Shown: positions 31,560 to 43,189 of the stretch, piece after piece | How positions within the stretch are numbered: position 1 is the first letter of the stretch | Layout of the letters: every line of letters begins with the position of its first letter | NCBI GenBank assembly: GCA_963971535.1 | Contig: OZ020587.1 | Coordinates: forward strand, 154,764,682-154,828,681 | Length of the DNA: 64,000 bases | Reading direction: 5' to 3' | Origin: Notolepis coatsorum | Lineage: Eukaryota > Chordata > Actinopteri > Aulopiformes > Paralepididae | The notes under the pieces: model-generated | What the model saw: only the letters and a program-made list of their open reading frames with translations | The model's database searches: none | Told to the model about the DNA's origin: nothing | Position numbers and translations under genes: made by a program

Positions 31560-31933
31560 GCCCCTGACCTGAGTCTGTGACGGCGTTCGCGGAGAGGAAG
31601 GCGAGAGCGGTCGAGGACCATGGGCTCTGAATCGTCGGTTCTGCGGTGCTGCAGCGGGACACTATTAACGGGACGCTCCTGATCAGCGGCCCTGCGGCTC
31701 TGCAGCGGGACGCTGTTGACGGTGCTGGCCTTTTCACGGTGGCGTTCCCGGAGACGCGTGTCCAGCTCTCTGGCTAAGTTAATCAAGTTGTCAAGGGAAG
31801 TAGGCCTCTCTTTCGACGCCAATTCGTCCTTTAGAACTTCGCTGAGGCCCTGGCGAAAGGCTCCGCGTAATGGTTCGTCATTCCACTGGGAACCCGCTGC
31901 CAGAATACGGAATTTGATAGCGTACTCGCTCAC
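31484..31933 (-). pseudogene. Sushi-type gag, C-terminal part with damaged zinc knuckle
   Basis: Continues the capsid region (EYAIKFRILA, QGLSEVLKDELA, LINLARELDTRLRER) into a knuckle reading [14 protein letters not shown], in which the second Cys of the CCHC pattern is Ser. Ends PNDGARL followed by TGA at 31484. The frameshift heptamer sits 18 bases before that stop. A frameshift near 31930 separates this from the N-terminal gag. Confidence 0.85.
31502..31508 (-). promoter_or_regulatory. Candidate -1 programmed frameshift site, gag to pol
   Basis: C CCA AAC in the gag frame fits the X XXY YYZ rule. A -1 slip here leads exactly into the protease frame ([10 protein letters not shown]). Ten bases downstream, GGCTGTG can pair with CACAAGCC, and the loop's CTGGG with CCCAG further on, giving a possible pseudoknot. 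Sushi-derived PEG10 uses a similar heptamer. Confidence 0.75.
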
Positions 31934-32482
31934 ACTACGGTAAACAAGGCGGCCGTTCTATCCGAACCACCGGGAGGATGGTCGAAGACCTTTTGCATGT
32001 CGGCGATGTACCCGGAGTACGAATTGCAGAGGGGGCAATTACTGAAGTGGAGGGCTGTCGCCCATTCTAACGCGGGCCCCGTCAGCAAACCAGACAGGTA
32101 GGATATTTTGGATTTGTCGCTCTGGAATGTTAGAGGTTGTTGCCCAAACACTAAAGAGCATTGGAAGAGGAAGGCACGACATTTGGCAACGTTTCCGTCG
32201 TAACGCTCTGGCGAGGGTACGTGAGGTTCCCGGGACTGGGATACTACAGGTGGGGATACCACGAGTGGAGAGACAGTAGGCGGAATTGGCTGGGCCGTTA
32301 AATATGCTTCGAAACGCTCTAATCGTTTGTCTCGCTCCGCGGCGCTGAGAGTGAGAGCGCTGAGTTGGGCAATAGTTTCATCCAGTATCTGTGAGTGTTG
32401 ATTTACCAGACTGGCGTGTCCATTGACGGCGGCCTGGATGCTGGTGCTCCATTCACCGGCCTCCTGTGAATCCGACATCATG
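31930..32482 (-). pseudogene. Sushi-type gag, N-terminal part
   Basis: The likely start is the paired ATG at 32482/32479 (MMSDSQEAGEW), only 13 bases from the 5' LTR; the longer frame upstream is LTR sequence. The region has a helix-rich N-terminus, a Pro/Val linker and a capsid block (VAKCRAFLFQCSLVFGQQP, then FQSDKSKISYLSGLLTGPAL) shared by sushi-type gag and its domesticated vertebrate relatives. The frame breaks near 31930. Confidence 0.85.
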
Positions 32483-32492
32483 GTCGCAGTGT
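32483..32492 (-). other. Self-priming type primer binding site
   Basis: On the minus strand ACACTGCGAC lies 2 bases after the 5' LTR. The same LTR carries its exact complement, GTCGCAGTGT, at 32977-32968 (minus), which would be at or near the transcript 5' end. This is the Tf1/sushi self-priming arrangement. No match to a tRNA 3' end starting TGG is seen. Confidence 0.75.
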
Positions 32493-32494
32493 TC

Positions 32495-33085
32495 TGTGAG
32501 GATGGGGGGGTTCTTGCGGAGCCCAATAGCAAAACACAGGAGGAGAGAATGGAGCAGTTTAGGGTTCTTTAATTATTATTCCCAACCAAGCAGAGTATAA
32601 CAGGAATGTGAAACAGGAAGGTTATAATGTTCTTGGGGGGGAGAAGAATGAGAGCAGGTGCACTCCAGTGCAGCTGTCGGCAGCGAGAGAGAGAGGACAC
32701 AGGTCTTGCGCTTGAGAGCGAGCAGGAGTCCTCTTTGCGGGGCTCGAGACGTCAGGGTGGAAGGACGCTGGGGCTCGAGACGTCAGGGTGGAAGGACGCT
32801 GGAGCTCGAGACGTCAGGGTGGAAGGACGCTGGAGCTCGAGACGTCAGGGTGGAAGGACGCTGGAGCGAAGTCCTGGAGCACAAGAAACAGAAGGTTAGG
32901 GCAAGCATAAACAGGGGTAGTTACAGCTGGTCTTCAGGTAGCGTCGTCGTACCTCGGTAGGCAGTTTACACTGCGACGTTGGATGACGGGTTCTGCCAGT
33001 TGAAGTAGGGAACGCTTGATGAGGTGATCTCTTGCAGCCGCGCTGATTGCTCCTCATCTGGCAGACACAAGCTCTGATCGTGACA
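32495..33085 (-). repeat. 5' LTR of the sushi-type element
   Basis: 591 bp, TGTGAGGATGG to GATCGTGACA, followed by the ATATG duplication. Carries the same four 31-bp units (about 32744-32868) as the 3' LTR and an intact self-primer complement. Confidence 0.93.
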
Positions 33086-33119
33086 ATATGTGTTTGTGTA
33101 GATTGTGTGTGTGTTTACT

Positions 33120-33300
33120 ACCTGTGTGTATAAGATAAGATATGGTACATGTAATAGAAAATAAACAGTGTAAACAATATAATTAACTCTGAATATAAAA
33201 ATATGTGGAAAAATAAACAGTGTAAACAACATAATTAACTGAATATAAAAATATGAGAAAAATTAACCCTATATAAACAAGGTGCAGGTGAGGGTCTGTC
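33120..33300 (-). mobile_element. LINE 3'-UTR remnant
   Basis: AAATAAACAGTGTAAACAA occurs twice with AATATAAAAATATG words and GTGCAGGTGAGGGTC. The same words occur at 60.25-60.36 kb and partly at 54.64 kb, indicating one 3'-UTR family. Confidence 0.55.
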
Positions 33301-33355
33301 CCCTAACTAACTGACATGATGTACGTCATACGCTGTAGTCCGTGCAGGTTTTGTG

Positions 33356-33763
<408 letters not shown>

Positions 33764-36700
33764 CTGGCTGGCTGGCTGGGTGAAACCACCGTCCACAGAC
33801 CTGGCTGGGTGAAACCACCGTCCACAGACCTGGCTGGGTGAAACCACCGTCCACAGACCTGGCTGGGTGAAACCACCGCCCACAGACCTGGCTGGGTGAA
33901 GCCACCGTCCACAGACCTGGCTGGGTGAAGCCACTGTCCACAGACCTGGCTGGCTGGGTAAAACCACCGTCCACAGACCTGGCTGGGTGAAACCACCGCC
34001 CACAGACCTGGCTGGGTGAAGCCACCGTCCACAGACCTGGCTGGGTGAAACCACCGCCCACAGACCTGGCTGGCTGGGTAAAACCACCGTTCACAGACCT
34101 GGCTGGGTGAAACCACCGCCCACAGACCTGGCTGGCTGGGTAAAACCACCGTCCACAGACCTGGCTGGGTGAAGCCACTGTCCACAGACCTGGCTGGGTA
34201 AAACCACCGTCCACAGACCTGGCTGGGTGAAACCACCGCCCACAGACATGGCTGGGTGAAACCACCGCCCACAGACCTGGCTGGGTGAAACCACCGCCCA
34301 CAGACCTGGCTGGGTGAAACCACCGCCCACAGACCTGGCTGGGTGAAACCACCGCCCACAGACCTGGCTAGGTGAAACCACCATCCACAGACCTGGCTGG
34401 GTGGGTGGAACCACCGCCCACAGACCTGGCTGGGTGAAACCACCGCCCACAGACCTGGCTGGGTGAAACCACCGCCCACAGACCTGGCTGGGTGAAACCA
34501 CCGCCCACAGACCTGGCTGGGTGGGTGAAACCACCATCCACAGACCTGGCTGGGTGAAACCACCGCCCACAGACCTGGCTGGGTGAAACCACCGCCCACA
34601 GACCTGGCTGGGTGAAACCACCGCCCACAGACCTGGCTGGGTGAAACCACCGCCCACAAACCTGGCTGGCTGGGTGAAACCACCGCCCACAGACCTGGCT
34701 GGGTGAAACCACCGCCCACAGACCTGGCTGGCTGGGTGAAACCACCGCCCACAGACCTGGCTGGGTGAAACCACCGCCCACAGACCAGGCTGGCTGGGTG
34801 AAACCACCGCCCACAGACCTGGCTGGGTGAAACCACCGTCCACAGACCTGACTGGCTGGGTGAAGCCACCGTCCACAGACCTGGCTGGGTGAAGCCACCG
34901 TCCACAGACCTGGCTGGGTGAAACCACCGTCCACAGACCTGGCTGGCTGGGTGAAACCACCGCCCACAGACCTGGCTGGGTGAAACCACCGTCCACAGAC
35001 CTGGCTGGGTGAAACCACCGCCCACAGACCTGGCTGGCTGGGTGAAACCACCGCCCACAGACCTGGCTGGGTGAAACCACCGCCCACAGACCTGGCTGGG
35101 TGAAACCACCGTCCACAGACCTGGCTGGGTGAAACCACCGCCCACAGACCTGGCTGGCTGGGTGAAACCACCGCCCACAGACCTGGCTGGGTGAAACCAC
35201 CGCCCACAGACCTGGCTGGGTGAAACCACCGCCCACAGACCTGGCTGGGTGAAACCACCGCCCACAGACCTGGCTGGGTGAAACCACCGTCCACAGACCT
35301 GGCTGGGTGGGTGAAACCACCATCCACAGACCTGGCTGGGTGAAACCACCGCCCACAGACCTGGCTGGGTGAAACCACCGCCCACAGACCTGGCTGGGTG
35401 AAACCACCGCCCACAGACCTGGCTGGGTGAAACCACCGCCCACAGACCTGGCTGGCTGGGTGAAACCACCGCCCACAGACCTGGCTGGCTGGGTGAAACC
35501 ACCGCCCACAGACCTGGCTGGGTGAAACCACCGCCCACAGACCTGGCTGGCTGGGTGAAACCACCGCCCACAGACCTGGCTGGCTGGGTGAAACCACCGC
35601 CCACAGACCTGGCTGGGTGAAACCACCGCCCACAGACCTGGCTGGCTGGGTGAAACCAGCGTCCACAGACCTGGCTGGGTGAAGCCACCGCCCACAGACC
35701 TGGCTGGGTGAAACCACCGCCCACAGACCTGGCTGGGTGAAACCACCGCCCACAGACCTGGCTGGGTGAAACCACCGCCCACAGACCTGGCTGGGTGAAA
35801 CCACCGCCCACAGACCTGGCTGGGTGAAACCACCATCCACAGACCTGGCTGGGTGGGTGGAACCACCGCCCACAGACCTGGCTGGGTGAAACCACCGCCC
35901 ACAGACCTGGCTGGGTGAAACCACCACCCACAGACCTGGCTGGGTGAAACCACCGTCCACAGACCTGGCTGGGTGAAACCACCGCCCACAGACCTGGCTG
36001 GCTGGGTGAAACCACCGCCCACAGACCTGGCTGGGTGAAACCACCGCCCACAGACCTGGCTGGGTGAAACCACCGTCCACAGACCTGGCTGGGTGAAACC
36101 ACCGCCCACAGACCTGGCTGGCTGGGTGAAACCACCGCCCACAGACCTGGCTGGGTGAAACCACCGCCCACAGACCTGGCTGGCTGGGTGAAACCACCGC
36201 CCACAGACCTGGCTGGGTGAAACCAGCGTCCACAGACCTGGCTGGCTGGGTGAAGCCACCGCCCACAGACCTGGCTGGGTGAAACCACCGCCCACAGACC
36301 TGGCTGGGTGAAACCACCGCCCACAGACCTGGCTGGGTGAAACCACCGCCCACAGACCTGGCTGGGTGAAACCACCGCCCACAGACCTGGCTGGGTGAAA
36401 CCACCATCCACAGACCTGGCTGGGTGGGTGGAACCACCGCCCACAGACCTGGCTGGGTGAAACCACCGCCCACAGACCTGGCTGGGTGAAACCACCGCCC
36501 ACAGACCTGGCTGGGTGAAGCCACCGCCCACAGACCTGGCTGGGTGAAGCCACCGCCCACAGACCTGGCTGGGTGAAACCACCGCCCACAGACCTGGCTG
36601 GCTGGGTGAAACCACCACCCACAGACCTGGCTGGGTGAAACCACCGCCCACAGACCTGGCTGGCTGGGTGAAACCACCGCCCACAGACCTGGCTGGGTGA

Positions 36701-38404
36701 AACCACCGCCCACAGACCAGGCTGGCTGGGTGAAACCACCGCCCACAGACCTGGCTGGGTGAAACCACCGTCCACAGACCTGACTGGCTGGGTGAAGCCA
36801 CCGTCCACAGACCTGGCTGGGTGAAACCACCGCCCACAGACCTGGCTGGCTGGGTGAAACCACCGCCCACAGACCTGGCTGGGTGAAACCACCGTCCACA
36901 GACCTGGCTCGGTGAAACCACCGCCCACAGACCTGGCTGGCTGGGTGAAACCACCGCCCACAGACCTGGCTGGGTGAAACCACCGCCCACAGACCTGGCT
37001 GGGTGAAACCACCGTCCACAGACCTGGCTGGGTGAAACCACCGCCCACAGACCTGGCTGGCTGGGTGAAACCACCGCCCACAGACCTGGCTGGGTGAAAC
37101 CACCGCCCACAGACCTGGCTGGGTGAAACCACCGCCCACAGACCTGGCTGGGTGAAACCCCCGCCCACAGACCTGGCTGGGTGAAACCACCGTCCACAGA
37201 CCTGGCTGGGTGGGTGAAACCACCATCCACAGACCTGGCTGGGTGAAACCACCGCCCACAGACCTGGCTGGGTGAAACCACCGCCCACAGACCTGGCTGG
37301 GTGAAACCACCGCCCACAGACCTGGCTGGGTGAAACCACCGCCCACAGACCTGGCTGGCTGGGTGAAACCACCGCCCACAGACCTGGCTGGCTGGGTGAA
37401 ACCACCGCCCACAGGCCTGGCTGGGTGAAACCACCGCCCACAGACCTGGCTGGCTGGGTGAAACCACCGCCCACAGACCTGGCTGGGTGAAACCACCGCC
37501 CACAGACCTGGCTGGCTGGGTGAAACCACCGCCCACAGACCTGGCTGGGTGAAACCAGCATCCACAGACCTGGCTGGCTGGGTGAAGCCACCGTCCACAG
37601 ACCTGGCTGGGTGAAACCACCGCCCACAGATCTGGCTGGCTGGGTGAAACCACCGCCCACAGACCTGGCTGGGTGAAACCACCGTCCACAGACCTGGCTG
37701 GGTGAAACCACCGCCCACAGACCTGGCTGGCTGGGTGAAACCACCGCCCACTGACCTGGCTGGGTGAAACCACCGCCCACAGACCTGGCTGGGTGAAACC
37801 ACCGTCCACAGACCTGGCTGGGTGAAACCACCGCCCACAGACCTGGCCGGCTGGGTGAAACCACCGCCCACAGACCTGGCTGGGTGAAACCACCGTCCAC
37901 AGACCTGGCTGGCTGGGTGAAGCCACCGTCCACAGACCTGGCTGGGTGAAGCCACCGTCCACAGACCTGGCTGGGTGAAGCCACCGTCCACAGACCTGGC
38001 TGGCTGGGTAAAACCACCGTCCACAGACCTGGCTGGGTGGGTAAAACCACCGTCCACAGACCTGGCTGGCTGGGTGAAGCCACCGTCCACAGACCTGGCT
38101 GGGTGAAGCCACCGTCCACAGACCTGGCTGGGTGAAGCCACCGTCCACAGACCTGGCTGGCTGGGTAAAACCACCGTCCACAGACCTGGCTGGGTGAAAC
38201 CACCGCCCACAGACCTGGCTGGGTGAAACCACCGCCCACAGACGTGGCTGGCTGGGTGAAGCCACTGTCCACAGACCTGGCTGGGTGAAGCCACCATCCA
38301 CAGACCTGGCTGGGTGAAACCACCGCCCACAGACCTGGCTGGCTGGGTGAAGCCACTGTCCACAGACCTGGCTGGGTGAAACCACCGCCCACAGACCTGG
38401 CTGG
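33764..38404. repeat. Giant 29/33-bp minisatellite, about 4.6 kb
   Basis: Roughly 150 units of 29 bp, core CACAGACCTGGCTGGGTGAA then ACCACCGCC, or 33 bp with one extra CTGG-type tetramer. Variants include GTCC/GCCC, AAGCC/AAACC, TAAAACC and a rare GGAACC type. Because 29 is not a multiple of 3, all three minus-strand frames stay open for 1,300-1,600 codons, spelling a 29-residue cycle with CGRWFHPARS. Frames without stops here reflect a stop-free unit, not selection. Higher-order blocks are visible. Confidence 0.95.
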
Positions 38405-38429
38405 GGAGGAAGGAAGCAGGACTGTGTTT

Positions 38430-39262
38430 TAGGGCTGACCTCGAATAGTCGACTAATCGATTGAAAGGAGCCGTAGTCGACTGCCAACCTCTTAGTTGAA
38501 TGCAAAAAAAAATAAAGATTATATATATATATGTTTTTAAATCATTCTTTCATAGAATAGAATAGAAATACTTTAATTATCCCGAGGGAAATTTGACACT
38601 ACAAATCGCTCACATTAAACATTTAGACAGAACAAAGTCACGAATAATAATAACAAAACAAATTGCCTAAGAATACGAATAGAATAAAAAATACAGTAAA
38701 AATATACAGAAGTCTACAGTAAGTGTAATATTGAACAATGTTGTTTCAAAGTAAAAGTCCAGGAAGATGGTAACTGTTACTCTGTGATGCAGTGATGCAC
38801 AGTGATGAATTGTAAAGTCTGATGGCTGTCGAAATGAAGGAGTTCCTGTGCCGTTCAGTGCTACATTTAGGGAGTGTTAGCCTTAGCCTTTCCAAAAGCA
38901 AAGAGGCCTAGAAGCGTGGCTAGCGCTAATGGCGCACATACCAGCGAGGCTAACTGCCTAAGAAAACGAGCACAGAGACACTGAAAGAGGATTTCACACA
39001 CTAGACAATATCAAGATGTATCCATCAGTAGACCAATTGCATGCTTTTACAGAGGACAAGAAGCCTTCAGTCGACTTCTTCAGACATTAAGCACCCCCCA
39101 CAGCCCAAATGGAACGACCCCCCCCCCCCCCCCCCCCAATATATACAAAAAAAAAAAAATCTTTGCATTCAGGGGGCCGGGGTAGTCAACTACGAGTCGA
39201 TTATCGGCAAATTTCGGCCTATCAAAGTCGACTATACAAATCCTTAGTCGGGGACAACAGAC
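38430..39262. mobile_element. Inverted, interrupted copy of the 26.95-kb hAT-like MITE
   Basis: Starts TAGGGCTGACCTCGAATAGT and carries, in inverse order, the same blocks as 26953-27417 (CTAACTGCCTAAGAAAAC, AGACCAATTGCATGCTTT, ACAAATCCTTAGTCG). The right terminus is degenerate, ending near 39262. Relative to the other copy it is split by about 330 bases of LINE tail. Confidence 0.8.
38552..38885 (-). mobile_element. Rex1-type LINE 3' end nested in the MITE
   Basis: ATAGAATAGAATAGAAATAC, TTTAATTATCCCGAGGGAAA and downstream CTGATGGCTG and GGAGTTCCTGTGCCGTTCAG form the inverse of a LINE 3' end with an ATTCT-type tail. Short CTTTC words at both edges may be the target duplication. Confidence 0.7.
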
Positions 39263-39544
39263 CGAGTGCAGAGTGTATTTCTCAGGTATTGTACTGAATG
39301 AACAGCTGTATCTCTATGGAGCTAGTTCTAGTGCTACTCGCTTTACTGTGGAACGACTGCATATGTTTTTCAGTATGGGTGGCCCTAGTGGGCATCGAAC
39401 CCTCAACCCTTTAACCTTTATATAACCAGGCAGGTCAATTAATTAAGAACAAATTCTTATTTTCAATGACAGCATGGCGAGATTTCACTGTCCCCGCATT
39501 TCACTGTATGCCCTGGTATGTATGTGACAAATAAACCTCTTGAG
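39263..39544. other. Mixed repeat remnants, no gene
   Basis: Holds a copy of the B-box-like word CCTAGTGGGCATCGAACC (about 39383), the AACCTTTATATAACCAGGCA repeat and a LINE-tail-like TTTCACTGTATGCCCTGGTA. Confidence 0.5.
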
Positions 39545-39690
39545 GACAATTGAATGAATTAAAACCTTATTTAACAGATTGCAGAATGGGTACAATACAG
39601 TACGGCTCAATACACACAATTGTTAAGGGGATGCAGACCAGAGAAAGACTTTCGTCTTGTTTACATCAGGGTCCCCCATTTTCAATTCAT
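39545..39690. repeat. Dispersed repeat family also at 56.1 and 56.35 kb
   Basis: ACAGATTGCAGAATGGGTAC through GACCAGAGAAAGACTTTCGT to CCCCCATTTTCAATTCATCA. Two parts of the same sequence occur at 56107-56168 (same sense) and 56346-56470 (inverse). Family not recognised. Confidence 0.7.
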
Positions 39691-39842
39691 CATGGCAAAA
39701 GGGAGACAAAAGGGTCTCTCCCGAAGGGTAACGGGGAAAAGGGGACCACACTTCTTTTAAATGCATAAAATAAATAACAAGGTATGTAACAAATAAAATT
39801 ACAAGGTATGTAACACATTACAGCTTAACGTCTGGGTGACAG

Positions 39843-40009
<167 letters not shown>

Positions 40010-40119
40010 CAACTCTGCGATAGAGTCCTTAAAAGCACTGATGGGGATCAATTTGTCTTTTGCATCGCGTTCCAACTGCTGGGAGCAGCCAATTGTAGGG
40101 AGGATAGTGCCCTGCTCAG

Positions 40120-40428
40120 AGGAACAAGCACTCTAGTCTTAACTCTTGAGCTGGCCTATAGCAGGCTCAAACCATAGCCCCCTGATCAAGCACTCTTAAC
40201 TCTTGAGCTGGCCTATAGCAGGCTCAAACCACAGCCCCCTGATCAAGCACTCTTAACTCTTGAGCTGGCCTATAGCAGGCTCAAACCACACTCCCCTGAT
40301 CAAGCACTCTTAACTCTTGAGCTGGCCTATAGCAGGCTCAAACCACAGCCCCCTGATCAAGCACTCTTAACTCTTGAGCTGGCCTATAGCAGGCTCAAAC
40401 CACACTCCCCTGACCAGCACACGCCGAG
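40120..40428. repeat. 57-bp tandem repeat, about 5 copies
   Basis: Unit AAGCACTCTTAACTCTTGAG then CTGGCCTATAGCAGGCTCAA and ACCACAGCCCCCTGATC. Copies differ only at CAGCC/CTCCC, so the expansion is recent. Confidence 0.92.
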
Positions 40429-40501
40429 AGAAATAAAGTATACATTTACTGAAATACTTACGAATATTTTAGATGTGAATCACTTCATAGATCTACAATA
40501 T

Positions 40502-41038
40502 AACTCACTCACTCACTCACTCACTCACTCACTCACTCACTCACTCACTCACTCACTCACTCACTCACTCACTCACTCACTCACTCACTCACTCACTCAC
40601 TCACTCACTCACTCACTCACTCACTCACTCACTCCCTCCCTCACTCACTCACTCACTCACTCACTCACTCACTCACTCACTCACTCACTCACTCACTCAC
40701 TCACTCACTCACTCACTCACCCACCCACTCACCCACTCACTCACTCACCCACCCACCCACCCACTCACTCACTCACTCACTCACTCACTCACTCACTCTC
40801 TCACTCACTCACTCACTCACTCACTCACTCACTCACTCACTCACTCACTCACTCACTCACTCACTCACTCACTCACTCTCTCACTCACTCACTCACTCAC
40901 TCACTCACTCACTCACTCACTCACTCACTCACTCACTCACTCACTCACTCACTCACTCACTCACTCACTCACTCACTCACTCACTCACTCACTCACTCAC
41001 TCACTCACTCACTCACTCACTCACTCACTCACTCACTC
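40502..41038. repeat. (ACTC)n microsatellite, 537 bp
   Basis: Tetranucleotide array with scattered CCCT/CCCA variants. A Thr-His-Ser-Leu frame across it is an artefact. Another array of the same motif in inverse sense lies at 44.03-44.27 kb. Confidence 0.97.
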
Positions 41039-41132
41039 TGTCCTTAGTGGTTCACAGACGAGGCATTTTGCCTCATGTTGAGAGAATCTGCTCTCATGCC
41101 TCGTAACTCTTGTTTCGCTTGTGTACTACTGT

Positions 41133-42481
41133 TAGTCCCGGGGCCAACAGGCAGACATACTGTACTGTAGTAGTAGTAACGATAGTCCCCAGGCCAACAG
41201 ACATACTGTACTGTAGTAGTAACCATAGTCCCCAGGCCAACAGGCAGACATACTGTAGTAGTAGTAACCATAGTCCCCGGGCCAACAGGCAGACATACTG
41301 TACTGTAGAAGTAACCATAGTCCCGGGGCCAACAGGCAGACATACTGTACTGTAGTAGTAACCATGGTCCCCGGGCCAACAGGCAGACATACTGTACTGT
41401 AGTAGTAACCATGGTCCCCGGGCCAACAGACATACTGTACTGTAGTAGTAACCATAGTCCCCAGGCCAACAGGCAGACATACTGTAGTAGTAGTAACCAT
41501 AGTCCCCGGGCCAACAGGCAGACATACTGTACTGTAGTAGTAACCATAGTCCCCGGGCCAACAGGCAGACATACTGTACTGTAGTAGTAACCATAGTCCC
41601 CAGGCCAACAGGCAGACATACTGTAGTAGTAGTAACCATAGTCCCCGGGCCAACAGACAGACATACTGTACTGTAGTAGTAACCATAGTCCCCAGGCCAA
41701 CAGGCAGACATACTGTAGTAGTAGTAACCATAGTCCCCGGGCCAACAGGCAGACATACTGTACTGTAGTAGTAGTAACCATAGTCCCCGGGCCAAGAGGC
41801 AGACATACTGTACTGTAGTAGTAGTAACCATAGTCCCCGGGCCAACAGGCAGACATACTGTACTGTAGTAGTAACCATAGTCCCCGGGCCAACAGGCAGA
41901 CATACTGTACTGTAGTAGTAGTAACCATAGTCCCCGGGCCAACAGGCAGACACACTGTAGTAGTAGTAACCATAGTCCCGGGGCCAACAGGCAGACATAC
42001 TGTACTGTAGTAGTAACCATGGTCCCCAGGCCAACAGACATACTGTACTGTAGTAGTAACCAAAGTCCCCAGGCCAACAGGCAGACATACTGTAGTAGTA
42101 GTAACCATAGTCCCCGGGCCAGCAGACAGACATACTGTACTGTAGTAGTAACCATAGTCCCCGGGCCAACAGACAGACATACTGTACTGTAGTAGTAACC
42201 ATAGTCCCCAGGCCAACAGGCATACTGTAGTAGTAGTAACCATAGTCCCCAGGCCAACAGGCAGACATACTGTAGTAGTAGTAACCATAGTCCCCGGGCC
42301 AACAGACAGACATACTGTACTGTAGTAGTAACCATAGTCCCCGGGCCAACAGACAGACATACTGTACTGTAGTAGTAACCATAGTCCCCAGGCCAACAGG
42401 CAGACATACTGTAGTAGTAGTAACCATAGTCCCCGGGCCAACAGGCAGACATACTGTAGTAGTAGTAACCATAGTCCCCGG
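41133..42481. repeat. 47-bp minisatellite, block 1
   Basis: About 29 units, core ATAGTCCCCGGGCCAACAGG then CAGACATACTGTACTGTAGTAGTA, with deletions of 4 to 8 bases among units. Minus-strand frames spelling CWPGDYGYYYS are artefacts. The block ends abruptly at a SINE. Confidence 0.95.
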
Positions 42482-42962
42482 GCACGGTGGTGTAGTGGTT
42501 AACACTGTCGCCTCACAGCAAGAAGGTCCAGGGTTCGATTCCCGCTTGTGGACCAGGTTTCCATGATGCCAGGTACCCAGGTGGGGTATCTCCCAGGCCT
42601 TTCTGTGTGGAGTTTGCATGTTCTCCCCGTGCTCGCAAGGGTTTCCCCCCCGATAAGATAAACCCAATGGAAAAACATGCACAACAACAGATCGCTAACG
42701 CTGTGGCGTCCTTGACGAAGACGGACAGGAGCACTTGGATTGGTCCCCTGGCGCGGCTCACGTTGACGCCTGTCTGCTCCCGGCTGCCCTTGGGGGGGAA
42801 GGACGACGGGATGGGTTAATCGCAGAGACAAATCGCATCGGCGATCCTAAAGAGACAATGCATGCGTGTGTGTTCCGGTGTGTGTGCTAAACTAACCGCT
42901 GTGTGTACCGCTAAAACATTGAGTGTCGTTGCATGCCGAATAAAGACCTCTGCAACAGGTCC
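42482..42962 (+). mobile_element. tRNA-derived SINE inside the 47-bp minisatellite
   Basis: The pol III A box TGGTGTAGTGG (42488-42498) and B box GGTTCGATTCC (42532-42542) sit in a tRNA-like head, followed by GAGTTTGCATGTTCTCCCCG and a body ending near TCCTGCATT. A shorter relative on the minus strand lies at 57.91-58.15 kb. It would be transcribed by RNA polymerase III and moved by LINE enzymes. A clean target duplication is not evident. Confidence 0.85.
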
Positions 42963-43189
42963 TGCATTAACAGACAGACATAGTGTAGTAGTAGTAACCA
43001 TAGTCCCCGGGCCAACAGACAGACATACTGTACTGTAGTAGTAACCATAGTCCCCGGGCCAACAGACAGACATACTGTACTGTAGTAGTAACCATAGTCC
43101 CCGGGCCAACAGACAGACATACTGTACTGTAGTAGTAGTAACCATAGTCCCCGGGCCAACAGACAGACATACTGTACTGTAGTAGTAAC
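42963..43189. repeat. 47-bp minisatellite, block 2
   Basis: About five units continuing the array after the SINE, ending in GTAGTAAC, the target duplicated by the following hAT-like element. Confidence 0.93.

Larger units (their letters stand above)
27539..33090 (-). mobile_element. Sushi-type chromovirus (Ty3/gypsy), decayed, with target duplication
   Basis: The element spans 27544-33085 on the minus strand with LTRs of 606 bp (left, 3') and 591 bp (right, 5') that differ at about ten bases plus indels. A perfect target duplication ATATG flanks it. Domain order is gag, protease, RT, RNase H, integrase, chromodomain, the chromovirus order. The primer site fits self-priming as in Tf1/sushi elements, and a -1 frameshift heptamer joins gag to pol. 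At least one nonsense codon and several frameshifts make it non-autonomous. Confidence 0.93.

Noticed and set aside
40475..41047. 190-codon Thr-His-Ser-Leu frame
   Set aside because: (ACTC)n microsatellite.
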